Below, piece after piece: positions 32,879 to 39,794 of a stretch of 42,050 nt of DNA. Position numbers and translations under genes: made by a program. Every line of letters starts with the position of its first letter. Positions within the stretch are counted from its first letter, which is position 1. The DNA comes from Flexivirga caeni (GTDB lineage: Bacteria; Actinomycetota; Actinomycetes; Actinomycetales; Dermatophilaceae): the NCBI RefSeq assembly GCF_003724155.1, contig NZ_RJJQ01000026.1:1-42050 (forward strand), written 5' to 3'. The notes under the pieces were generated by a model that did not search any database, had not been told where the DNA came from, and saw nothing but the letters and a program-made list of their open reading frames with translations.

Positions 32879-33403
32879 ATGGCCGATCTGAAGCGAGCAG
32901 GCAACCGTGGGCTGTATGCCGATCGCGCGACGTGGATCAACGAGGGTCGGGCCTGGGTGTGTCCGGCCACGGGCTACCCGCAGTCCTGGACCGTTTTCAT
33001 CCCGCGCTCTCGCAACGAGAGCGTGACGGTTCAGGTGTCCTCACTGGCCGAAGCAGCGCAGGTTGCCGACCAACGTGGCGTCGAGCTGACGATCTCCGCA
33101 CGGACATACCCCTACCTGGTCCAACAGGGCTTCGCTCCTCCTGAGAGACAGGATACGTTGCCCTTCGCCGATGCTCGCGCGACCGACTTGCGAGAGCTGG
33201 ACCAGCAGATGGCTCTGCATCAGAGGGCCGCTGGCCTCCTCGGGCTACCCGCGCCCGTCGCCGCCGGGACCGCCGGCGAGTGCGGGTTCGTTGTCCGCGT
33301 GATCACCGCCGACACGGTCGCATTGGATAGCGCCTGGATCGTGGGCCGGATCAACCTCGATCTCGACGCAACTAACACCGTCATACACGTGTCCGCCGGA
33401 TAG
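32879..33403 (+). CDS. Protein of unknown function
   Basis: 174 residues, divergent from the cold-shock-like gene across 46 bp. No recognised domain, signal or membrane segment. The N-terminal half (YADRATWINEGRAWVCPATGYPQ, then WTVFIPRSRNESVTVQVSSL) looks folded and beta-rich, and the C-terminal half (CGFVVRVITADTVALDSAWIVG) is also beta-rich. The composition and codon pattern favour a real gene over a shadow. No function can be given. Confidence 0.6.
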   Translation: MADLKRAGNRGLYADRATWINEGRAWVCPATGYPQSWTVFIPRSRNESVTVQVSSLAEAAQVADQRGVELTISARTYPYLVQQGFAPPERQDTLPFADARATDLRELDQQMALHQRAAGLLGLPAPVAAGTAGECGFVVRVITADTVALDSAWIVGRINLDLDATNTVIHVSAG

Positions 33404-33425
33404 CAGCGACAGCACGACCAAACCT

Positions 33426-33455
33426 CTCCATGGAGGGCAGTCTGGGTCGCGACCC
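33426..33455. terminator. Two palindromes between convergent genes
   Basis: CTCCATGGAG (33426-33435) and GGGTCGCGACCC (33444-33455) are perfect palindromes in the 73-bp gap between two convergent stops. They may serve as weak terminators. They also mark the point where the accessory-looking block begins. Confidence 0.35.
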
Positions 33456-33476
33456 CTGCTGGCGCAGGCCGGACCG

Positions 33477-34688
33477 CTACTCCAGCCTCCCAGGGTCGGA
33501 CGACCCGGCAGGTTCCTCACCGTCGTGGTGATGTTCGGCCGTCGTTGTACCGGACGTGGGGTTGCCACCCATCATGTGCAGCATGCCGATGCCGCCTGTG
33601 CGGATGAATCGGGTGCACAGCAGGCCGGCCAGGACCAGGAAAGCGATGTTCAACCAAGTGGTGTAGTTCCAGCTGACTCCGGCGTGGCCGACGAAGGCGT
33701 GGCCGGCTGCCGGGACAAGGTGGAGGATCTGGAAGATTGCTTCCACGGCATAACCGGCGAGCACCATGCAGACATAGAACACGCCGGTGATCCGCAGTGT
33801 CATGGCCCATCCGTAGTACTTCCGGTAGATCGCCAGGATGGGCAGGATGAGCAGATCGGCGAACAAGAATGACGTGACGCCACCAAAGCTGATTCCGCCG
33901 TTCCAGAGCACGGCGGCCAGGGGCACGTTCCCAATGGAACATACGAAACTGGCGATCGCGATGATCGGGCCGATGATCGGGCCCCAGATCGCCGAGAGCA
34001 CCGGGTGCCCGTTCAGGAAGAGGTGTTGCCAGAACGACACGGGCACCCACGCGGCGATAGCGCCGGCGATCAGCAGGCCAATGAGTATGTCGCGAACGAC
34101 CGCCGCCCACTCCATCACGAAGATGTGGCTGACCGAGGTCACGCCACGTCGTGACGCCAGCCGCGACCAGATCGAACCGTGACCGCCGATGGACATGTCC
34201 ATGCCGGCGTGACCCTCCATCGAACCGGCGAGGCCCTTGTCGGCCTGGGCGCGGGCGTCACGAATCATGTTCTCGCGCAGCATGATCCGGAAGGCGAGGG
34301 CGACCAGCACAATGATAATCGGTCCGCCGACGAACTCCGCCAGGGTGAATTGCCAGCCCAGCAACAACGCGAGGATGATGCCGAGCTCGATGACCAGGTT
34401 GGTGGATGCGAGTTCAAAGACCATCGCCGCGGTGAAGCTGGCGCCCTTGCGGAACAGTGACCTGGCCAACGCGACGGCTGCGTAGGAGCAGGACGAGGAG
34501 GCGACCCCTAGACCGGTGGCCCTGGCCAGTGTGCTGGGGCGGTCATCGCCCAGCAGGTCCGAGACCTGCTCGCGGCGGACGACAGCTTGCACCACGGCGG
34601 CCAGCAGGAATCCCAGGATCAGTGACCAGCAGATCTGCCACGCCATCGTGCCGGCCATGCGTAGGGCGTCGATTACCGCATCGATCAT
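33477..34688 (-). CDS. Permease of the SO_0444/ArsP-like (DUF318) family, probable metal efflux
   Basis: Inner-membrane protein, 403 residues, two bundles of about four to five hydrophobic segments. The family's repeated signature is seen as GVASSSCSYAAVALARSLFRKGASF in the first bundle (Cys pair retained, key part SSSCSYAAVALA) and CSIGNVPLAAVLWNGGISFGG in the second. A His/Met-rich loop (MEGHAGMDMSIGGHGS) joins them and the tail ends with EHHHDGEEP; both suggest metal handling. ATG 34688 with GAGGAG seven bases upstream is preferred over GTG 34694. A CsoR-like palindrome lies upstream, so copper-responsive expression is likely. Confidence 0.85.
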   Translation of the reverse strand: MIDAVIDALRMAGTMAWQICWSLILGFLLAAVVQAVVRREQVSDLLGDDRPSTLARATGLGVASSSCSYAAVALARSLFRKGASFTAAMVFELASTNLVIELGIILALLLGWQFTLAEFVGGPIIIVLVALAFRIMLRENMIRDARAQADKGLAGSMEGHAGMDMSIGGHGSIWSRLASRRGVTSVSHIFVMEWAAVVRDILIGLLIAGAIAAWVPVSFWQHLFLNGHPVLSAIWGPIIGPIIAIASFVCSIGNVPLAAVLWNGGISFGGVTSFLFADLLILPILAIYRKYYGWAMTLRITGVFYVCMVLAGYAVEAIFQILHLVPAAGHAFVGHAGVSWNYTTWLNIAFLVLAGLLCTRFIRTGGIGMLHMMGGNPTSGTTTAEHHHDGEEPAGSSDPGRLE

Positions 34689-34743
34689 CGGCACACTCCT
34701 CGTGCTCGCTCGTCGCAGTGCGGGTGCAGGGCGGCAACTGTTC

Positions 34744-34786
34744 AGTCCACACTTGTATACCCCATAGGGGTATACAAGTGTGGACT
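34744..34786. promoter_or_regulatory. 43-bp perfect palindrome with CsoR-like core
   Basis: Positions 34744-34763 and 34767-34786 are exact reverse complements around ATA. The centre, GTATACCCC-ATA-GGGGTATAC, has the C4/G4 tracts in an AT setting that CsoR-family copper repressors recognise. It ends 56 bp before the permease start. No csoR gene is in the window, so the regulator must lie elsewhere. The full 20-bp arms are longer than such operators need and could also form a strong hairpin. Confidence 0.75.
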
Positions 34787-34850
34787 GGGTCGGTCACCTT
34801 CATCCCGGGCATGTGGTCGGCGATCAGGACGACCTTGGTGCCATTGCTCA
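34787..34850 (-). pseudogene. Possible remnant of a YdhK/DUF1541 gene
   Basis: Read on the minus strand this stretch encodes NGTKVVLIADHMPGMK, close to the opening repeat of DUF1541 proteins (GxxVxLxADHMxGMKGA). The similarity stops at the edge of the 43-bp palindrome. DUF1541 genes are often found beside copper-resistance genes, which fits the permease. Only about 20 codons remain, so this is tentative. Confidence 0.35.
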
Positions 34851-34912
34851 GGTGTCTGCTGCCGGCTTTCGCGCAAAGAGCGCATGGGTGCGCGATCCCG
34901 GTCGATCCAAGT

Positions 34913-34926
34913 AGTAATAAATTACT
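34913..34926 (+). promoter_or_regulatory. AT-rich palindrome at the HTH-DUF488 promoter
   Basis: AGTAATAAATTACT is a perfect 6-2-6 palindrome in otherwise GC-rich DNA, ending 14 bases before the GTG at 34941. It abuts GATACT (34927-34932), which lies eight bases from the start, a leaderless -10. A repressor here, plausibly the gene's own HTH domain, would block transcription. Confidence 0.55.
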
Positions 34927-34940
34927 GATACTCTCCGACA

Positions 34941-35657
34941 GTGCGAGCCGCCGGTCGACCACCGAAGGACTCGGCCGAGTCTGTCAGTCTCGGCCAGGCT
35001 GTGATTGAAAGACGCCGCGCTGTGGGGATGACGCGCTCAGTCCTCGCGGAGAGATCAGGCTTGTCGGGCAACACCCTGATGAAGGTCGAGCAGGGCCACA
35101 CGCGAGATCCGGGTGTGCTGAAGGTCGCCGCCATTTGCCGGGCGCTGTCCGTGTCGATCGATGCGCTCGTTCGAGACGCGGAACACAACCAAGGACGTCG
35201 GAAGGTAACTGCGATGACTCACGGAATCGTCTCTGTCGGATATGAGGGCCGGACGATCGACGACTTCGTCACCGATCTCGTGCGCGCGGGTGTGCAGACG
35301 GTGGCTGATGTTCGCCTCAATGCGATCAGCCGGAAGGCGGGTTTCTCCAAGACTCGACTTCGCGAAGCGCTTGCCACAGCAGGCATCGACTACCGCCACA
35401 TGCGCAGCCTCGGCAACGCACGCGAGAACCGTCGGCCATTCTGGGAAGGTCGTGTCGAGGAGGGGCAGCGCGTCTTTCGCGAAACGCTACAGTCCCCCGA
35501 GGCCGAGTCGTCCATGGTCGAGTTATCGGAGCTGGCGCAGGATCAAATCGTCGCGGTGCTCTGTTACGAGTCCGACATGGACAGGTGTCACCGCAAGGTG
35601 ATCATCGACGCGATCGCTGACGCAGCCGAGGTACCGGTCGCTGACCTCCCGACCTAG
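34941..35657 (+). CDS. Xre-type HTH fused to a DUF488 domain
   Basis: Two-domain protein, 238 residues. An Xre-like helix-turn-helix spans about 15-75 (LGQAVIERRRAVGMTRSVLAE, then SGNTLMKVEQGHTRDP). From about residue 92 comes DUF488: IVSVGYEGRTIDDFVTDLV, TVADVRLNAISRKAGFSK, YRHMRSLGNA and VLCYESDMDRCHRKVI, with the conserved Cys pair CYES..CHR. DUF488 proteins are small globular proteins often found beside restriction or defence genes; their chemistry is unsettled. The fused HTH suggests self-control through the palindrome just upstream. Its stop shares the palindrome CTAG with the stop of the convergent partner. Confidence 0.85.
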   Translation: MRAAGRPPKDSAESVSLGQAVIERRRAVGMTRSVLAERSGLSGNTLMKVEQGHTRDPGVLKVAAICRALSVSIDALVRDAEHNQGRRKVTAMTHGIVSVGYEGRTIDDFVTDLVRAGVQTVADVRLNAISRKAGFSKTRLREALATAGIDYRHMRSLGNARENRRPFWEGRVEEGQRVFRETLQSPEAESSMVELSELAQDQIVAVLCYESDMDRCHRKVIIDAIADAAEVPVADLPT

Positions 35658-36499
35658 GAACCCTTCTTCGGGTAGTAGACGCCGAGGATGCTGAACGTCT
35701 GCGGGCGCTTTGCCTGATTGCCCACGTAGAACGCCACCTGCCGATCCGGGGCGCACATCTCCTCGAAGAACCGCGTACGGATCGCGGCCTGAGCATCCGC
35801 ATCTGAGCGGTCGTGAAGGTGTTGTTGAAGTGCGACGAACTCCCAGTCAATAATCGACTGCTCGTGGGTACCGCACTCCGGGTCAGCACACCGCCACCTA
35901 TAGAAACCCCTAAACCGCGGCGCTTCCAGCGGCGTCTTGTCCTGGACTTCTTCAAAGACCTCGAACCCCAGCTGGTTGACATAGCCGTCGATCTTCGACT
36001 GCTCGTCCTTGCTCCATCCCGGGTGGTGCTCCAACCGGAAGCCCAAGATCTCGGCTGGTCGCACAAGCGCAAGTGACCTGGCTGTTGCGTCGGCCGCAGC
36101 GTTTCTGCGGAGGCAGCACATCGAATCATCGATGATCGGATCAAGGAGTTCCTGGCGTCTCCGCCACGCTGGCAGGCTGGATTCGACGTGAAGGGTCGAC
36201 ATGTTCGGCCGCCACGACTCGAACCGGGCCTCACCTGCTGGGGTGCACTCAACCGTCACGATGTCGTACTTCTTGAACTGCTCCGTTGCCGCGGGCAAGT
36301 GTCTGAAGTTGATTGGGTAAAGACGGATCCACCCCGTCGGCCCGAGCGCTCCGAGCCGAACGCCGGCCACGCAGACTGTCTCGCCGTACGCCAGAGACGG
36401 GTTCGGCGCAGCCTTCACCGTGATCAAAACCCGGAGGTGCGCTGTCTCGCGCGGCTTCTCCGCCTGATGCTCGACGGTGTCTCCAAACAACGTTTCCAT
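35654..36499 (-). CDS. Conserved unknown protein paired with DUF488
   Basis: 281 residues, soluble. The N-terminal half reads RVLITVKAAPNPSLAYGETVCVAGVRL, then GWIRLYPINFRHLP and FKKYDIVTVECTP, noted here by those blocks. The C-terminal half holds YRWRCADPECGTHEQSIIDWEF, with Cys-x4-Cys-x2-His likely binding a metal, and ends FYVGNQAKRPQTFSILGVYYP. From memory, proteins of this pattern recur beside DUF488 genes; the function is unknown. The start is ATG 36499, with a weak ribosome binding site (AAGGGGTAGGCG). It is convergent with the HTH-DUF488 gene, overlapping by four bases. Confidence 0.72.
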   Translation of the reverse strand: METLFGDTVEHQAEKPRETAHLRVLITVKAAPNPSLAYGETVCVAGVRLGALGPTGWIRLYPINFRHLPAATEQFKKYDIVTVECTPAGEARFESWRPNMSTLHVESSLPAWRRRQELLDPIIDDSMCCLRRNAAADATARSLALVRPAEILGFRLEHHPGWSKDEQSKIDGYVNQLGFEVFEEVQDKTPLEAPRFRGFYRWRCADPECGTHEQSIIDWEFVALQQHLHDRSDADAQAAIRTRFFEEMCAPDRQVAFYVGNQAKRPQTFSILGVYYPKKGS

Positions 36500-36553
36500 C
36501 GCCTACCCCTTTGTGCGGCCCTGCCCCACGAACGTAGCGCGATCTGCGGATCC

Positions 36554-36576
36554 GTTCAGCGAAATGCTCGCTGAAC
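36554..36576. promoter_or_regulatory. Hairpin/operator candidate upstream of the DUF488 partner
   Basis: GTTCAGCGA (36554-36562) and TCGCTGAAC (36568-36576) are perfect arms around AATGC, 55 bp upstream of the minus-strand gene start. The gap 36500-36712 contains nothing else identifiable. Confidence 0.4.
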
Positions 36577-36824
36577 AGCGCTGCTCGGCCATTGGCTCCG
36601 AACCCCGGCCGACAACGACGTTCTGCCAAACCAGAACCGATAGAGCGGTCGCGAGTCGTGCCCCCAATGTCACTTTCGGCTACTTGTCCGACCCCGCAGA
36701 TAGATTCCGACTGTGGACGATGACGACGCGACCAACCCCGCCACACGCTGGCTGTATCACTAGACCTCAGCCAGTGGGTTCGACGGCATCATCAGGGGCC
36801 AAACGCTGTGGGCCACAGACGCTA

Positions 36825-36862
36825 GTAGACCGTCGTATCTAATGTTCTGGGTATAGGTGCCG
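36825..36862 (+). repeat. Left terminal inverted repeat of the IS630-family element
   Basis: Begins GTAGACCGTCG and includes CTGGGTATAGGTGCCGG. Aligned with the right end from the first base with equal spacing; about two thirds of positions match. Confidence 0.75.
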
Positions 36863-37979
36863 GAGTTTGATGCGGGCGTCGGTGGTGGTGAATTGCCAGT
36901 CGACTTGGCGTTGGTTGGCGTTGGTCGCCGACTGCCAGGCGGCGAGCTCGGCGTTGAGTCGGTCGAGGTTTCGATGCGCCGGCTGAGGCATTGCCGGGTC
37001 AGGGCGGACAGTTCGATCTCGGCGATGTTGAGCCAGGACCCATGCTTGGGCGTGTAGTGAATCTCGAGACGTGAGGCGAGGTTTCGGGCCTTGACCGGTT
37101 CGAACGCTTCGTACAGGGAGCCGAGCGTGTGGGTGTTCAGGTTGTCCATCACCAGCACGACCCGTGGTGCTGTGGGGTAATCGATGGTCAGCAGGTGATC
37201 GATCTCGGCGGCCCAGTCGATGCGGGTCCGCCGAGGGCGGGCATCGACGCGGCGGCGGCCGGCCAGGGGCTCGACCCACACGAAGATCGAGCACGTGCCG
37301 TGCCGCACGTATTCGGAGTCCTCCTTGCGGTCGCTGCCCGGGCGTACCGGCTTCGGGGCACGGGCGTGCGCCAGGAGCTGGTACGGCTTCTCATCCATAC
37401 ACACGATCGGAACATTCGCGTTGTAGGGACGGTGGTAGACCTCCAGCACGTCTTCCATCCGGGCCACGAACTCCCCGTTGGCGTGCGGGGCGATGGTCCA
37501 GCACTGTTTCAGGTGAGGACGAAGCCCCCCTTTTTCAGGACCCGCCCGATCGTGGAGTGATCCAGCGGCGGGATACCGTCGGTCAGCACCACGTGTTTCT
37601 CCAACAGTCGCAACGACCACCGGTCATAACCAGGTGGTGGGTTGGTGCAGGCCAGCGCGATGACCCGCGCCTCGACGTCACCGGTCACTTTCGCCGGCAC
37701 CGGCGGCTCGGCGCGCTTCTTACGCCCGATCGCGGCCTGGGCATCACCGCCGGACCCGGTGAATCGTTTGGCCACCCCATACACCGTGCCCTCACACACC
37801 CCGACCTGCTGCGCGACCACCCACCGGTCCGGTGCCGGGCCAGCAGTCTCGTCCAATGCCAACAGAATCCGCGCCCGCGTGATCATCCGCGCCGGATGCG
37901 TCCCCGACGTCACCAACCGCGTCAGCTTCCGACGATCAGCCGCCGTCAACGTCACCACGTGCTCTTTCGGCCTCGACAT
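36839..37979 (-). pseudogene. IS630-family DDE transposase (two-frame, C-terminus frameshifted)
   Basis: ATG 37979 with AAGGAG opens a frame with an N-terminal HTH (RWVVAQQVGVCEGTVYGVAKRF) ending at 37509. At the run A5G6 (37525-37535, read on the minus strand) a -1 shift continues into the catalytic part: [11 protein letters not shown] (first Asp), [12 protein letters not shown] (second Asp), [13 protein letters not shown] (Glu). Such -1 frameshifting is known for IS630-type elements. A second break near 36968-36974 is different: the proper C-terminus [12 protein letters not shown]...[13 protein letters not shown] lies in a third frame and needs one more A in GAAAC. As written the DDE triad is complete but the last 50 residues are out of frame. 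Confidence 0.8.
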
Positions 37980-38022
37980 GAAGATCTCCTTCCCTAGTCA
38001 AGTATCGACCAGGAAAGTCAAC

Positions 38023-38059
38023 CGAACCTATACCAATATATTTAGGAGCGACACGCCAC
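38023..38059 (-). repeat. Right terminal inverted repeat of the IS630-family element
   Basis: Read on the minus strand: GTGGCGTGTCGCTCCTAA, then ATATATTGGTATAGGTTCGG. It lies 44 bp upstream of the transposase start. Confidence 0.75.
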
Positions 38060-38834
38060 TAGGTTTCTGAACGACGCACAGGAACTTGAGTTCGGGCGCG
38101 AGGCACTACGCGAGACGCTGCGTCAGGAGGTACATCCGGTCCGTAGAGACCCCGAGTACCCCTTTACGCCCAGCATGCAGACCGCGGCTTCGATCTACGG
38201 TCAACTCGATCAGCTACTCGATTCCGGCAACGACGCCCGCTCGCAGAGCGGAGCACACACCGCATACGTCACGTGCTTCTCGGCGCAGCGGCGACAGCTG
38301 TCACAGTGGAGGTCGTACGGAACAGACGAGTACCCGAACCGCTTGGTCGTGGACACAAATACTCTCCTCGACAACCCCGATCTAAGCGCCTACATATCGC
38401 TGCTCGGCTCGCGGTATATGGCACACGTGTTGCCCGTCGTGCTTCGCGAACTCGACGATCTCAAACGCGGTGGTCGCAACCCGGAGATCCGAGAGGCGGC
38501 ACGCAGAGCCGACCGAAGGCTGAAGGGCCTACGAACGAACGGTGGCGATATCCGTACCGGTGTGAAGGTTGCCGGTGACGTATGGGCGCGCTTCGAGCAC
38601 GTTGAGCCTAGAGATGATGGACGTCTCCCCTCCTGGTTGGACCTGACCGTCCCTGACGACCGGCTGGTTGCCTCAGCGCTCCTCCTCCAAAGCGATCACC
38701 CAGGAGCGAAGCTCACTGTCGCTACCGGGGACCTGAACCTGCAGACGAAGCTCGCGGCGGTTCGCCTTCCCTTCATCGAACTGCCCGTCTGACACGGGGT
38801 CAGATCCGGCGGCAGCTGCGGCAAGGGGCGGGAG

Positions 38835-39644
38835 TTACCCGCGGGGTGGGTGGAAGATCCCAGCGCGGAGATCGCGCAGGCGGATGAACTCCATGACGAG
38901 ATGCATTGCCTCCAAGGTCGGGTAGAGTGCCATCGCCGACGAGCTCGTCAGGCGAATCTCCTGCACGCCCGGGGTATGGCTGACTTGAGTCTCCCGCGTC
39001 AACGCACCTAGATAGGCCCACGGCCGGCCGTGCGCCAAGCCCGAACACACCCGCCACAAAAAGGTCAGTGGTAAGCGCGTCTCTCCCTCGACCTCTCGGA
39101 TGATTGAGGTGGCGTATAGCCGACTGGTGACCTTCGCCCAGTCCAGGCCACGGCGATCCGACGCTTCCTTGATCTTCTTCTTGACTTCTGCCTCGGTTGC
39201 CCCACCGACATTTGCGACGTTCCTGGCTGCTTCCTCTTGGTCGTGAGCATTGCGCAAGTACCAGCGAAGAGCACGAGTCACGCGTTCATCGCGCCCACGC
39301 GAAGCCAGCATCCAGTAGCCCGTGGCGGCATTCTCGATGACACCACGGGCGAGAGTCGAGGACGCTGCGAGGTGATGGAAGCCCGCATCGGCAACTAGAA
39401 CCTTCGCGGCATGCAAATGATCAACAGCCGCCGTGAGACACAGACTCGCCGCATGCGATACGGGGTACGCCGCGCATGCCGCCTCGTCACCTGCCAAAGC
39501 GCTGCCAGTCAGAACTGGAAACTCATCAGGCATGCCGACTCGCTGAGCAAGGCGATCAATCAGTGGGCTCATCTCCGCCCACTTCGCAACGATCGCCTCT
39601 TCGGAGACAATCCCCGAGTCTGCGTTGGAAGTGTCGGGAGTCAT
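38835..39644 (-). CDS. Helical protein of unknown function
   Basis: 269 residues from ATG 39644 (ATG 39686 is an alternative, with no better signal). Predicted mostly helical: HAASLCLTAAVDHLHAAKVL, LARGVIENAATGYWMLAS, RALRWYLRNAHDQEEAARN, and a C-terminal FLWRVCSGLAHGRPWAYLG. The Ser-x3-His near the end and the RxxxExA helix recall HEPN/DUF5677-like helical proteins, but the match is by impression only. It is convergent with the PIN gene and lies behind an AT-rich promoter region with nested palindromes. Its location beside the DUF2971-PIN gene makes a role in the same accessory module possible. Confidence 0.65.
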   Translation of the reverse strand: MTPDTSNADSGIVSEEAIVAKWAEMSPLIDRLAQRVGMPDEFPVLTGSALAGDEAACAAYPVSHAASLCLTAAVDHLHAAKVLVADAGFHHLAASSTLARGVIENAATGYWMLASRGRDERVTRALRWYLRNAHDQEEAARNVANVGGATEAEVKKKIKEASDRRGLDWAKVTSRLYATSIIREVEGETRLPLTFLWRVCSGLAHGRPWAYLGALTRETQVSHTPGVQEIRLTSSSAMALYPTLEAMHLVMEFIRLRDLRAGIFHPPRG

Positions 39645-39693
39645 CCCGACAGCGACGAGCGGTCTAGGCCTGCGGCTGATGCACATGACGGAG

Positions 39694-39748
39694 AATCATT
39701 AGCCATAGTGATAGATCACCCATACATCCATAACTTCAAGTAATGATT
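39694..39748 (-). promoter_or_regulatory. AT-rich promoter region with palindromes
   Basis: AATCATTA (39694-39701) and TAATGATT (39741-39748) are inverted; between them GTGATAGATCAC (39708-39719) is a perfect 5-2-5 palindrome. The stretch is the AT-richest of this neighbourhood and precedes the minus-strand gene ending at 38835. Confidence 0.4.
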
Positions 39749-39794
39749 AACTACAACGGGCAGTTGATCAATCTTCGCTGCATCTCGACAACAG

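Larger units (their letters stand above)
36825..38059 (-). mobile_element. IS630-family insertion sequence, 1235 bp
   Basis: Element with imperfect terminal inverted repeats (GTAGACCGTCGTATCTAA on the left, GTGGCGTGTCGCTCCTAA on the right read inward, with GGTATAGGT shared about ten bases further in). It is flanked by TA at 36823-36824 and 38060-38061 inside C-TA...TA-G, so the target was CTAG with TA duplicated, as known for IS630. It carries one minus-strand transposase in two main frames. It interrupts the DUF2971-PIN gene. Confidence 0.9.
36713..38792 (+). pseudogene. DUF2971-PIN fusion gene split by an IS630-family element
   Basis: From GTG 36713 the frame reads ATNPATRWLYH, an in-frame TAG (36761-36763), then [20 protein letters not shown] up to the IS. 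It resumes after the IS as RFLNDAQELEFGREAL. Joining 36824 to 38062 (dropping the IS and one TA) gives LWATDARFLNDAQE without frame loss, the DUF2971 N-terminal pattern (YHYTSxxxxxGI..LWATD..FLND). Later AYVTCFSAQRRQLSQWRSYG is the DUF2971 central motif. The domain then stops short and runs in frame into a PIN nuclease-like domain: LVVDTNTLLDNPDL, REAARRADRR, VPDDRLVASAL, VATGDLNLQ. The PIN half alone (ATG 38175 onward) could still be translated. Confidence 0.85.
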
